From a virus, in IMG/VR virus record IMGVR_UViG_3300009158_000151, positions 1 through 29,680 of that record: 29,680 nucleotides of DNA; one strand, given 5' to 3'. Below the pieces are notes generated by a model, which ran no database searches, was not told where the DNA came from, and was given only the letters and a program-made list of their open reading frames with translations. Below are positions 14,655-24,900 of this stretch, piece by piece. Each line of letters opens with the position of its first letter. Position 1 is the first letter of the stretch. The translations under genes were made by a program, and so were the position numbers.

Positions 14655-15752
14655 ATGAAATTTAGATATGATAAAGAAACTGAAGAAATAGTTGTTACGT
14701 CAGCAACTAGAATCGAATACCATCAAGTTGGTCTTTGGTTAACTCGTCATGTCAAGGGATATAGATATATGCCAGCATTTAAAATGGGTGTTTGGAATGG
14801 ACAACAATCATATTTCAAAAATGGTAGAGTAAATATAGGTCTTTGGAAAGAAGCTATGAGGGGATGTAAAGAAATTGATGCTCCTTTTATTTTAGAAAAT
14901 AAAGAAGACTTTCCACTAAACAAAGATGTAACATTAGAAAAGGTTAAAAACTTCTGTAATGAATTCTTTAAGGATCATAAAGTTAAAACTAAAGATGGTC
15001 AATGGGTTCCTTTTACACCCTATGAACATCAAATAGAATCAGCATTTAAAATACTTAAAAATAGATTCTGTATGGCAGAGGTTGCTACATCTGGTGGTAA
15101 GTCACTAATCATATCTATAGTAATGTTTTATACATTAAAGAATATGAATCCAGATGCTAAGTTTCTTATCATAGTTCCATCAATTACTTTAGTTACTCAA
15201 TTCTATGATAATATAGTAGAATATAATTTTGGTATTAATAATCTAGTTGAGATGAGAGAAAAAAATAGTGATACTATAATAAGTGGTAGTCATGTACCAT
15301 GTGATGTTAGAGTAGAAGAAGTTATGTCTGATAGACCAAGAAAGTTTTCAGGTACACAAAATCCTAATGTTTATATTGGTACTTATCAATCATTAGAAAA
15401 ATGGCCTAAAGAATTCTTTCAACAATTTCATACTGTTGTTACTGATGAGTGTTTACATCCTGATAGTCTAGTTCATATGGCTGATGGTAGTTTTAAAAAA
15501 ATATCTGAAATTAAAATAGGTGATTGTGTAAAAACAATAAATGAAGTAACCAAAGAAATAGAAAATAAAATGGTTGAATATGTTTATGAAAATTTATCTA
15601 TTGATAATGATATGTATGAGATTGAAATGGAAGATGGTAGAATTTTAAAAATAACCGGAAATCACAAAGTATATACTAATGATTTTACTTGGAAAAAGGT
15701 TGAAGATTTGACAGAAAATGATGAAATATTAGATTTTAATTTTAATATATAA
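14655..15752 (+). CDS. uvsW: UvsW-type helicase N-terminal part fused to N-intein
   Basis: Residues 1-265 are the first half of a superfamily 2 helicase: a UvsW-like N-terminal domain, YEHQ (Q-like motif, 123-126), Walker A ATSGGKS (144-150), and VVTDE, the start of the DECH box. The frame then enters an intein at C266: CLHPDSLVHMADGSFKKISE (block A) and ILKITGNHKVYTND (block B, with the TxxH pair), ending after 100 intein residues with a stop. The helicase continues in the gene at 16592 with CHQAK, rebuilding DECHQAK; T4 UvsW also has DECH there. UvsW remodels branched DNA and R-loops in recombination-dependent replication. The two halves are useful only after protein trans-splicing. The start lies 7 nt after TATATATAA. 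Confidence 0.9.
   Translation: MKFRYDKETEEIVVTSATRIEYHQVGLWLTRHVKGYRYMPAFKMGVWNGQQSYFKNGRVNIGLWKEAMRGCKEIDAPFILENKEDFPLNKDVTLEKVKNFCNEFFKDHKVKTKDGQWVPFTPYEHQIESAFKILKNRFCMAEVATSGGKSLIISIVMFYTLKNMNPDAKFLIIVPSITLVTQFYDNIVEYNFGINNLVEMREKNSDTIISGSHVPCDVRVEEVMSDRPRKFSGTQNPNVYIGTYQSLEKWPKEFFQQFHTVVTDECLHPDSLVHMADGSFKKISEIKIGDCVKTINEVTKEIENKMVEYVYENLSIDNDMYEIEMEDGRILKITGNHKVYTNDFTWKKVEDLTENDEILDFNFNI
15450..15749 (+). other. N-half of a split intein (100 residues)
   Basis: It begins with the nucleophilic Cys directly after the helicase DE, carries blocks A and B with T-G-N-H, and ends at a natural stop. The length fits known split N-inteins. No endonuclease domain is included. Confidence 0.88.
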
Positions 15753-15768
15753 ATAAAAATGGAGACTC

Positions 15769-16602
15769 ATGATACAAAGTCAAAAAGATAGAATATATGA
15801 TCTTATAAATGAAAATAGATTTTCAATATTTAATAATAAAAATAAAGAGAAGAATTTTTTAAAATTTTTAAATGATAATAATATTATTCTACCAATAGAT
15901 GAATATTCACTGATGAAAGTTATATCATTTTTAAAAAATGTTAATATTAAATGTGGAATAGAAGGTTGTGAAAATAATAGAGTTTTTGAGGGAATAAGAA
16001 ATAATAATAGAACAGAATTTGGATTTAAAAAATTCTGTTCAAGTCAGTGTGAACATAGGGGAAGATCAATTAGACAAAGTGGTAAAAATAATACATGTCA
16101 TAGAATGACAGAAGAAAGCTTTAAGTCAATGCGTATTAAAAACTCAATTATAATGAAGGATAAAATAAAAAATGGAGAATTTACACCAAATATAACAAAT
16201 AGTTGGAATTATGGAACATCCTATCTAATAAAAAATGGTTTGAAAATAAAATACAGATCATCTTGGGAGGCTTTTTTTCACTTATGTAATGAAAATTTAG
16301 AATATGAAAAAGTAAGAATTGAATATGAATATAAAAATGAACTACATTATTATATTGTTGATTTTATTGACACTATTGATAAAAAGTTATATGAAATAAA
16401 ACCAATATCACAAATCAGTAATCCAATTGTTAAAATAAAAGAAGAGTATTGTTTAAAATGGTGTGTTGAAAATGGATATGAATTTATTTTCATAACAGAA
16501 GATTGGTATATTAATAACCTAGGTAAGTCAAAGAATCTTCTAAATGACCAACCAGATGGTGAGAATATTTATAAAAAATTAAAAAAGTTTGATGAAAATT
16601 AA
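15769..16602 (+). CDS. PD-(D/E)xK homing endonuclease inside the fractured uvsW locus
   Basis: The 277-aa product has a zinc-binding region (C62, C67, C90, C94; CGIEGCENN ... FCSSQCEHRG) and a C-terminal nuclease core: YRSSWEAFF (E167), YYIVDFID (D198) and LYEIKP (E209, K211), an E...D...ExK set. It lies between the two halves of a split-intein gene, the position of the endonuclease in 'fractured gene' loci described from phage metagenomes, and would spread the locus by cutting uninterrupted uvsW. A GGAG stretch 4-8 nt before its ATG is one of the few Shine-Dalgarno-like sites in the window. The stop overlaps the start of the downstream half by 11 nt, so translation is coupled. AT content is even higher than in its neighbours, which suggests separate origin. 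Confidence 0.82.
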   Translation: MIQSQKDRIYDLINENRFSIFNNKNKEKNFLKFLNDNNIILPIDEYSLMKVISFLKNVNIKCGIEGCENNRVFEGIRNNNRTEFGFKKFCSSQCEHRGRSIRQSGKNNTCHRMTEESFKSMRIKNSIIMKDKIKNGEFTPNITNSWNYGTSYLIKNGLKIKYRSSWEAFFHLCNENLEYEKVRIEYEYKNELHYYIVDFIDTIDKKLYEIKPISQISNPIVKIKEEYCLKWCVENGYEFIFITEDWYINNLGKSKNLLNDQPDGENIYKKLKKFDEN

Positions 16603-16696
16603 AAAAATTAAAAAAATAGAACATTCTGATAATGTTTATAATTTGAGAATAGAAGATAATCACAATTATTTTGTAAATAATCTTTGTGTTAGTAAT
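16592..16696 (+). other. C-half of a split intein (35 residues)
   Basis: It starts at its own ATG and ends SN followed by Cys +1 of the C-extein. Block F carries DNHNYFVNN. Its size matches known C-inteins of split inteins. Confidence 0.86.
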
Positions 16697-17512
16697 TGTC
16701 ATCAAGCCAAAGCAAAAAGTTATTTAAAAATATTAGGACAAACATTTGGACATGCTTATTCAAGATTTGGAGTTTCAGGAACAACACCATCAGAGGAAAC
16801 TTGTGAAATACTAACCATACAATCAGTGTTAGGTCCAAAGATTACAGAGGTTTCCGCAAATGAATTAAAAGAAAAGGGTATCATTACACCAATGGATATT
16901 AAAGTTGTGATAATGAATCATAATGACTCTGAATTTGCTGAGAGAATTAATATAATAAAGAAAAGTGGAAATGGTAAAGACGCATTTGATTTAGAAAAAG
17001 ATTACATTCACATATCAGAAAGAAGATTAGATTTTATTAAAAAGATAGTAGATAAATGTGACTCAAATACTTTATTACTTTTTCATACAATTGAATATGG
17101 TCAAAGTATATTTAATAAGTTACAGAAGGAGTGTGTAGATAAAGAGTTTTATTATATTGATGGTGAGATATCTGGTAAGAAAAGAGAGATTATAAAAAAA
17201 GATATGGAGAATACAGATGGTAAAACCAAAGTATTATGTGCGAGTTTTGGAACATTATCAACAGGTGTCTCGATAAATGCCATCTTTAATGTTATCTTTG
17301 CTGATTCATTTAAGTCAGAACAAATTATTATACAATCAATAGGTAGAGCACTTCGTTTACATGATGATAAAAAGAAAGCAAATATATTTGACTTAGTTGA
17401 TGTTTTCTCATCCGGTGAGATGTCTAATATATTATTCAGACATTTTAAAGAAAGAGAAAAATTCTACATAAAAAGAGGATACCCTTATAAGATTACTAAG
17501 ATTAATCTTTAG
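16592..17512 (+). CDS. uvsW: C-intein fused to UvsW-type helicase C-terminal part
   Basis: From ATG 16592 the first 35 residues are a C-intein: MKIKKIKKIEHSDNVYNL, then RIEDNHNYFVNNLCVSN (blocks F and G) ending in Asn just before Cys (TGT 16697). The remaining 271 residues complete the helicase: CHQAKAKSYLKILGQTFGHA, FGVSGTTPSE (motif III), LLLFHT, CASFGTLSTGVSINA, and QSIGRALRLHDD (motif VI). With the 265 N-terminal residues this makes a 536-residue helicase, a normal size for UvsW. The frame is also open from a TTG at 16589, but ATG is more likely. The residue before the terminal Asn is Ser rather than the usual His. The gene ends tail to tail with a 4-nt overlap against the baseplate block. 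Confidence 0.9.
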   Translation: MKIKKIKKIEHSDNVYNLRIEDNHNYFVNNLCVSNCHQAKAKSYLKILGQTFGHAYSRFGVSGTTPSEETCEILTIQSVLGPKITEVSANELKEKGIITPMDIKVVIMNHNDSEFAERINIIKKSGNGKDAFDLEKDYIHISERRLDFIKKIVDKCDSNTLLLFHTIEYGQSIFNKLQKECVDKEFYYIDGEISGKKREIIKKDMENTDGKTKVLCASFGTLSTGVSINAIFNVIFADSFKSEQIIIQSIGRALRLHDDKKKANIFDLVDVFSSGEMSNILFRHFKEREKFYIKRGYPYKITKINL

Positions 17513-19554
17513 AAATCTGCGTTTATAGAAATAGACTTCTGGCCTTCTCCCTTTCTAAGTGCTGGTAGAATAAACTTGAAGAAGTTATTTTTATCAATAG
17601 TTGCTTTTTTCAACGAAGCCAGTTGGTTCTTAAATAGTGTTTGATGTTCAGAAGTTAATTTTGATATAGATAACTTATTATACCAAGTCTGTTGTTTTGC
17701 CATTGTTTTTAATCCAAATAACTCATATAATCTATTAACCGCACCATTAGTATCATCTCCAAAGGTTGCCTTAAAGTCATAAAAGAGAGCTTTTTGATTT
17801 GGTGTATAGTTATTATCACCTAATTTATATACATTCTCAATTAGTTTCACTAAATTTTGATATTCATTAAATGATTTTTGATCTGCTGGAGAAATAGGAG
17901 TATTATTTTGAGCTGCTGCACCAGCACCAGCACCGGCACCAGCACCACCTGCTCCACCACTTTGAGAATCTTCTACATCCTTAGATGTTATTAAAGTATA
18001 AGTGAATTTATTACCATACTTAGCCTTATGTTTATCTAATAACCCAAATATTTGGTCTAAGTGAGCTGGGTCTGGTATGACCTGACATCCTTCAGACCAG
18101 TTATAAACACCATAAGTATTTTTACCTTGAGCTCTATTAAATGCTTTGTGTATTAACATACCAGCTGCTCCAGAACCTTCTTTACTAAAAGTTATTTTTT
18201 CATCACCATTTGCAGCATCTCTATAAAACTTTTGTACACCAGGTCTTAAACATTTATCACCATGATAATCACCAATTTGCCAAGAATCAACATACTGAGC
18301 AGGCTTCAATATTCCCAATCCACCTCTTTGTTTAATATGTGGTATATCTTTGTGTAATATAGTGTATTTTCCACCAACCTTAGAGTCTGAATTACTTCCA
18401 TATTTACCCGGTAGAGTAGAGATAGGAAACCAAACTGCTTTTAACGCACCTTCATCATTTTTATAAACAAGATAAATTCTATCTTTGAATTGATTTGAAT
18501 ATCCCTGACCAGGATATTGATATCTAACTCCGACTATATTCATTTCCCAAGGCTTATCATAGACAACATATCCCTTTTTTCTAAGTGCATTTAGTATACC
18601 AGCAGCATCAGCATTTACTTCTTTTGATGCTGGTGGTATATTATCAGCAGTTATAGGTGGTCCACCAGGAGTACCTGGTTCAGTACTAGGTTGATTAACA
18701 TTACCATTGGTATCACCAGCAGCTGTAGTTAGGGTACCGTCAATTGGAGTGGCTGCCTTAGGAGTAAAGTTAATAGGTTCCCTCATAACTAATTCATTCT
18801 TCTTAACTGTTGATTTCCATGAATCACCAACTTGACCATCAGTCACTCTATTATCTTGTGCAGGTATAATAGAGGAATCAATATACCCATTATCATTCAA
18901 ATTAACATTCTTAGAAAGAAATTTAGGATCTTTAAGAGCTTTATACTTTGCCAGAACATCTATAAATGATGAGTTTGCAATTACTGGAGCAAATAAATTA
19001 CCTAAATAGGGACCGTTTAATAGATTATCCACAAACTCATCAAACCAATTTAAGAAGTTAGTGCCTAATATAGCTTGTTGATTTGCGTTACCAGAACCAA
19101 TATTAATAGTACCCATATTATCTTTTAGATTCATATCAATACCACCATCTCTTAAATTTATTTGAGTTATCTTATAATCTAAAACAACACCTTCTTTATC
19201 ATTAACAAAAAATTGAGTTTTGTGATCAAAGATAATAGACTTCATTGAAGTATAATCTTTACCATCTAACTTTTTTAACTTTTGTTCTAGGTTGATATTA
19301 TAGTGTTCAGAGTATAAAAATTCAGGTTTGTATATATTACCTTGATCAAAAACAATAGTAACTATTTTACCTTTTTCAGGAACATTAAATCCGTTACCAT
19401 TTAAGTCTTTCCAAGGATTGGCCCAAGGTATATCTTCTATAGGTATTTCATCAAATATATCCAATACTCTAATTCTAACCCTTCCGAGTTTTTTAGGATC
19501 ATCATTATCTTCGACTACACCAATATAAGTTTTATTAGCTTCAATTTGAATCAT
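17509..19554 (-). CDS. gp5-like baseplate hub/spike protein with L,D-transpeptidase-like (YkuD) domain
   Basis: Residues 1-90 form a gp5/VgrG-type OB-fold (YIGVVEDNDDPKKLGRVRIR, PEKGKIVTIVFDQGN). A beta-rich stretch (about 100-155, INLRDGGIDMNLKDNMGTI) looks like the start of a needle. A linker precedes a domain at about 315-525 with LIHKAF (H469) and NWSEGCQVI (S487 to C490), the His...S-x-G-C arrangement of YkuD-type L,D-transpeptidases. Then comes a Gly/Ala linker (535-548) and a helical tail. T4 gp5 has a lysozyme domain instead. The Cys domain would act on peptidoglycan during penetration, either cutting or rearranging cross-links; the reaction is not settled by sequence. It is the last gene of the baseplate block. 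Confidence 0.78.
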   Translation of the reverse strand: MIQIEANKTYIGVVEDNDDPKKLGRVRIRVLDIFDEIPIEDIPWANPWKDLNGNGFNVPEKGKIVTIVFDQGNIYKPEFLYSEHYNINLEQKLKKLDGKDYTSMKSIIFDHKTQFFVNDKEGVVLDYKITQINLRDGGIDMNLKDNMGTINIGSGNANQQAILGTNFLNWFDEFVDNLLNGPYLGNLFAPVIANSSFIDVLAKYKALKDPKFLSKNVNLNDNGYIDSSIIPAQDNRVTDGQVGDSWKSTVKKNELVMREPINFTPKAATPIDGTLTTAAGDTNGNVNQPSTEPGTPGGPPITADNIPPASKEVNADAAGILNALRKKGYVVYDKPWEMNIVGVRYQYPGQGYSNQFKDRIYLVYKNDEGALKAVWFPISTLPGKYGSNSDSKVGGKYTILHKDIPHIKQRGGLGILKPAQYVDSWQIGDYHGDKCLRPGVQKFYRDAANGDEKITFSKEGSGAAGMLIHKAFNRAQGKNTYGVYNWSEGCQVIPDPAHLDQIFGLLDKHKAKYGNKFTYTLITSKDVEDSQSGGAGGAGAGAGAGAAAQNNTPISPADQKSFNEYQNLVKLIENVYKLGDNNYTPNQKALFYDFKATFGDDTNGAVNRLYELFGLKTMAKQQTWYNKLSISKLTSEHQTLFKNQLASLKKATIDKNNFFKFILPALRKGEGQKSISINADF

Positions 19555-19593
19555 AAAATTATATATTAATAAAAAGTTTCTCTTATAAGAATT

Positions 19594-21966
19594 TTATAAA
19601 GGTCTTTTGCCTTTATTAAATAAATTTGAAATTGATTCACCCACAAAGTTTTCAAAAGAATCTCTAACCAATTTAGATGATAAATATAACTCACCATTAA
19701 AGTCACTTTCATATATATTCTTCGGTGGTAACATAGAACTATACCCGGCTTCATTAGCCATAGTATTTAGTGTTTTAGTTAAAAGAGCTGTTCTTTTTGC
19801 GATAAACTGATTAGCGGCTGCTATACCAGTATTAACAATTCTTTTTGCAAATCTAGCACCAGGACTATCAGAATTTAACCAAGACTCTTTTGGTGCTCCT
19901 GATTTAGTACCATCTAGTTCTGATTTAGACATTTTATCATTTTCTTGTTTAAATGAAGTTGGTTTTGAGTTAGCTTTCGCTTCGAAAATTTTAGTACGCT
20001 CCTCTAGGCTAACACCTTCATTAGTTTCTTTGAATTTGTTTGGATATTCAGGTCCTTCAAACCCCAATATTCTTTCACCATTTTCACTTCTTGTTGCTAA
20101 TCTCTTACCTTCTTTATATTTATCTACTTCAAATTCTTTCCTATAATCTGCGATATCTTTGAATATTGGCGGAAATTCAGGTTCTTCAAACCCCAATATT
20201 CTTTCACCATTTTTATTTCTGATGGTTGCTAATCTCTTACCTTCTTTATATTTATCTACTTCTTTTTTTATCATAGCCTTTCCAACAACTTCGAATGCAT
20301 TGGTGAAAGTTGATCCTATAGATACTTTCTGAATCTCTAGCGTTTCTTCGTCTTTGATAAAGACTGTCCTCACCGTGTTTGGTTCTACAAATCCTGTCAC
20401 TCTCAATGGACCACTACTTCCAAAAATCTTTTCTGAATTAATTGTTGATAATCTCTTACCTTCTTTATAATTATCTACTTCATCCCTATTTAATCCATAT
20501 TTTAAATAAGTAACAGATGCTGATTTGGCATCAAATATTGGATTTCTTGATAAATTAGGAAGAGTTTGGCCAGCTAGCTTAACAGAGTTTATATTACTTT
20601 TTCGTTCTGGTGGACCAGCTGGTTCATCATCTTCAGCACCAGAAGCAGAAGTCTTGGTTTTAGGAACACCATCAGAATCAGTACCCATTTCATCTGATGT
20701 TTCTATAGGCTCTGGTGGCGGTGGTGTTAACTCAATCTGTCTACCATAAGAATAATTAACAACGTCTATAATTACTGGAATTTCTGAGGCAATTGTAGTT
20801 TCTGATATGGTTGAACTTGTGGAACTAATTGGAACTGTTAGATTTAAAAATTTATCAAAAGGTGTTACAGAACGTGGTTTATAAGAACCATTATTTAAAA
20901 CTCCATAAGAGTTAGTATATGGATTAAAAACATCAACTCTCATAGTTGAATGTTTATAGGTAAATCCAATACTATATCCTTCAAATGCTGCTGGTTGAGT
21001 TGCTAAATCAATAACATCACCATGTGGCATTTTATCAAAAAATAATTGACAATCATATAAAGTATAAACATATCTATTAACATTATCTCTTAGTATGTTC
21101 AAACCACCACTTTTAAAGAAGATTTTATCATCAAGTCCATCATTATTAAGATCCGCCTCTACTATATTAGTTCCGCCCTCTAGAACATTTTTTAATTTTA
21201 CAAAATTTCTAACTTCTGAAACTATTATATCACAATCAAATCTTAATAGATTTTCAGGAATCATAGTTTTCCCAGACATTCTAGACCAATAAAGTGATTT
21301 GTAAAGAGCAGCCATTCTACCTATTCTTAAAGTAACATCTTCTGTAAAATCTAATTTAATCATATCTTTACCATAATCAACAAATGGGTTTGCTGTTTCC
21401 ATAGTATTTGCTTCTACCAAACCATCCAATCCTGTTACTTTAGTTAAGTAATAATAGAATCTAGAATTAAGAGGATTATCAGGATCAGCCGATTGACCAA
21501 GTGGTTGTGTATTATAACTAGACCTAAAAAATTGAAAAAATGTTTTCTTAAAATCTTGCCAAATCTCTATTCTAGACATCATTTCTTCACTAGGAACTAC
21601 ATTACTTTCAAAGAATTTACTAACACTCTCATCTATAACATCTGAGAAAAGCGGAGACTCCTGAGATCTGATTATCAAATCAAAACCAAACATCACAGGA
21701 TCTTCTTTGGCAGCTCTGTTACCAGTATCTGGTCCAAATGGAGAATAGTCTACAGTATTTGTAAATTGACTCAATGGTATTCCAGTACCACCGTCTATAC
21801 TAGATGGACTAACTTCTGAAAGACCATGTCTGAAAAGATCATGACCACCATCATTAAATAAGGCATATAAATTCCTAGTAGGCAAAGGTCTAGGTCCATC
21901 TTGAGCAAATGGTGATGTTGTTAGATTTTTGTTAAATCGGTCATAGGTTGTTAGAAATCTTGCCAT
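19594..21966 (-). CDS. Baseplate/tail structural protein with tube-like domain and internal repeats
   Basis: The 790-aa product begins MARFLTTYDRFNKNLTTSPF. Residues 100-350 look like a virion protein; the segment YDCQLFFDKMPHGDVIDLAT followed by EGYSIGFTYKHSTMRVDVFN resembles the beta strands of T4 tail-tube-type proteins (gp19/gp48/gp54), so a tube-initiator or tube-adjacent role is plausible. A Ser/Pro/acidic linker (about 430-470) leads to a region with three VD(K/N)YKEGKRL(A/S)T repeats, two of them followed by GERILGFE(E/G)PE(F/Y)P. The C-terminal 100 residues are helical and basic. It lies between the hub-lysin gene and the gp5-like gene, which places it in the hub region. Function remains inferred from position and fold impression. 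Confidence 0.6.
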   Translation of the reverse strand: MARFLTTYDRFNKNLTTSPFAQDGPRPLPTRNLYALFNDGGHDLFRHGLSEVSPSSIDGGTGIPLSQFTNTVDYSPFGPDTGNRAAKEDPVMFGFDLIIRSQESPLFSDVIDESVSKFFESNVVPSEEMMSRIEIWQDFKKTFFQFFRSSYNTQPLGQSADPDNPLNSRFYYYLTKVTGLDGLVEANTMETANPFVDYGKDMIKLDFTEDVTLRIGRMAALYKSLYWSRMSGKTMIPENLLRFDCDIIVSEVRNFVKLKNVLEGGTNIVEADLNNDGLDDKIFFKSGGLNILRDNVNRYVYTLYDCQLFFDKMPHGDVIDLATQPAAFEGYSIGFTYKHSTMRVDVFNPYTNSYGVLNNGSYKPRSVTPFDKFLNLTVPISSTSSTISETTIASEIPVIIDVVNYSYGRQIELTPPPPEPIETSDEMGTDSDGVPKTKTSASGAEDDEPAGPPERKSNINSVKLAGQTLPNLSRNPIFDAKSASVTYLKYGLNRDEVDNYKEGKRLSTINSEKIFGSSGPLRVTGFVEPNTVRTVFIKDEETLEIQKVSIGSTFTNAFEVVGKAMIKKEVDKYKEGKRLATIRNKNGERILGFEEPEFPPIFKDIADYRKEFEVDKYKEGKRLATRSENGERILGFEGPEYPNKFKETNEGVSLEERTKIFEAKANSKPTSFKQENDKMSKSELDGTKSGAPKESWLNSDSPGARFAKRIVNTGIAAANQFIAKRTALLTKTLNTMANEAGYSSMLPPKNIYESDFNGELYLSSKLVRDSFENFVGESISNLFNKGKRPL
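20050..20485 (-). repeat. Internal repeats in the 790-aa protein
   Basis: Two long near-identical DNA blocks (about 20050-20130 and 20179-20263) and a shorter third copy (about 20442-20480) encode the YKEGKRL units. The first two also share the GERILGFE segment. The high DNA identity of the first two suggests a recent duplication. Confidence 0.8.
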
Positions 21967-21986
21967 AGTGTTCTATATATTAATTT

Positions 21987-24900
21987 TTAAGCTATCTTTA
22001 TATTATCTAAACCTAAATCAGCAAAGTAGAGATTTTTACCACCATTACTTGGTAACTTACCATAAGGGCCTCTTTTAGCTAAATCTGGTAAATAATCAAA
22101 ATGCCATTCTTCTGTTGCTACTTCTCTTACAAATCCAAACTTCCAAGAATTCATAACCAACCACTTATATCTAGCTTCTGTAAGTGATTTTTTACCCCTA
22201 GATCCGGTATTTAAGTCTAATGCTATACCATTACCATGATTTGATCTACCTGGTTTTGCAGCCAAGTTAAATCCAGGCTTCTTAGCAATCCAACCATTAT
22301 ATAAATATTCCTGTGTAGTAACATTAAATGTTTTACCACTTTTTGTCTTACCGGTGACTTCTGGTCCATAAGCTGGTCTAAATCCACTTGATATAGATAA
22401 CTCAATACTTTCTTTTTTAGCGGCGGCTTTCATATCTAAATAAGCGTTAGCCACAAAATCGGTAGTAACCTTTCCATCAACCAACACTAAGTTGAAAATT
22501 CTTCCATCATTTGATTTGAGTTTATTCTTTGTAACATCATCTAAAACTAAATAGTCTAAGTTATACTTACCTGGTATAGGAGGTGTTGTATCATTCTTAA
22601 CAACAACTGGATCTTTTGCAGGACTTGGTGGTGGTTGATTAGCAGGTGTTCCGGATGTGCCGGCTTTTGTAGTATTTGGATTATAAGAATCAGCAGCCAC
22701 AGGAGCATCTGTATTTGTTAAATCACTTGGATTAGTTGTCTTCTCAACTGTGTTATTTTTAGGAGGCTCGGTTTCATTAGCAGAAGTAGTCTCCATTTGT
22801 TCTTCTTCAAATTCAACATTAGAAACTTCTAATTCTCTCTTAATCAAAGAAATTTCCTGATTATAAGATCCTCCGCTATAAACAAATTTTATTTCGGTTA
22901 TAAACCAATCACCTGATATTCTATCATTTTTAATATTAGCAGAAGGCGTTTTTCCTTTATTGGTAATTAATAATACAACCTTTTGAAATCTATATAAGTT
23001 ATAATTTGGATTTGGTAATGTTAATTTAATACCTATCTTTTGTAAGTCATCTATATTTTGAGAATTATGAACATATGAATAATTATAATTAATATGTGCA
23101 TTATCAGGATCTAATTTACCAATATAAGTACTATTGACATTTTCCTTATAGAAAGTTTCATCTTGAGGAGATCCTTTCATAATAATTGATGTATTACCTT
23201 CTGATGTTATAGAATCTATATCAAATATCAAATATTCCTTTTTAAAAGAATCATAATATTTTGAAATATTTAAATAACCCTTTTCTAAAGAAACAGATGT
23301 TGAATTATTTAGAATTTTATATTCACTAACATATGAATCAGACTCTTGAGCTGATCTATCATTACTTAATGATATTCTTTTAATTTTTTTATCATCAGCA
23401 GTAACATCTTTACCAAATCCAGATGAATCAACTCCCTTATCTTCTAAGACATCTCTTGATAATTCCTTTTCAATATCTACATAGTTAAAGTTATAAAAAA
23501 AGTCAACATACCCATATGAAAATCCCTCATCTGAAATATATGAGTAAGATAAAATTTCATCCATGAAATCATAAACTTTCTTACCAGTATTTATCCAAGT
23601 CATTTGATCTTTTGAATCGGATATATTTGAGTTAAATCCTAGACCAACTTCCTTACAAATATCTTGAAGTGCAAAAAAACTTGTCTTTTTACTATATGAC
23701 TTGAACTTACGTAAATGTAATCCATTAACATTTAAAACCCCTTTGATTGTATATACTTCTCCGTTTACAGAAAAATTAGCTATTTTAAATTCTAATAAAA
23801 TATGTCTAATATTTTTTGTTCTAGATGATAAAAATATTTTTATTTTAGTATCATCTAGTGGAAAACCTTTATCCTTCATTAAATTCATAGAATCTTTAAA
23901 TGTTAAGGTCAGTGTTGGTAAAAGACCGTCATGATAAAGAGCAAAATATTCTATATCTTTATCATCAATTTGATAAGAATTATACCAAACAAAAGGTCTT
24001 GTGCCAATATCAGATGACCATTCTTTTAAGAATTCTTTATCCTCTCCTTTGTGTTTTATTTTAATAGGTTCAACTTTAACTGTCGGAGGAAAAATGTTAC
24101 TTAAACCAGGAGTTACCTCATCAACCTTTTGCGGATTATCTTCATTTTTTTCATCATTATTACCTTTAGAACTTTCTTGAGCCACCGGATCATTTGAAGG
24201 TGTTGTTGTATTAGAAGATGAAGCAGTGGCTGTTTGTACACCATCAGTTGGTGGTGGTGTAATAGGAGCAGCTGGTATATTTGGATCCGCTGGTAAACTA
24301 CCTCCTGTTATTAATTTGTAAAAAAGAGGAGCTCTATTTCTAGCTTTTGTGTATCCAAATAAAACTTTATCATTTGGAAAAACTATATCACCATCACTAC
24401 TATAATTTTTTACATTTATACTACCAACGAAAGAACCTTCAAGATAATGAAGACCAACCAATTTACCACCTTCTTTATGACCAGGTCCAGCATTCAGTTG
24501 ATATAAAAGAGTAACCATAGCTCCTATATCTTTACAATTGTTAACCGTATCAATAACATTTGCTCCCTTCTTTATACCATAGGCTGTAACTAATCCACCA
24601 TTACTTTCTATTCCAGTGGAAAAATATAGAACAAGTGCTTTGGCAGCAACATCCAACTTATCTACAAGTTCTGGATGTCCTTCTAAATCTATACCTAATT
24701 TCTTACCAAACTTTGAATAATTACCTCTATAGGTTAATCCATTAAATCCTCTACCTCTAAATATCCAACCATCAGTTGATGCTGGTTCACCATCTCCGTA
24801 TCCAGGAGAATTTTGACCCTTAATACCAGGAAATACCGCTCCGTAATAATTTTTCCCAATTATAAGTTCTCCATAAACAATGCTAAAAAACTTTTTATCA

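Noticed and set aside
16511-16705. Reverse open frame over the intein junction
   Set aside because: It overlaps two well-supported forward genes and has no recognisable motif.
17925-17955. GC-rich Gly/Ala-coding run as a regulatory site or repeat element
   Set aside because: It encodes a flexible linker within the gp5-like protein and has no dyad or phasing beyond simple codon repetition.
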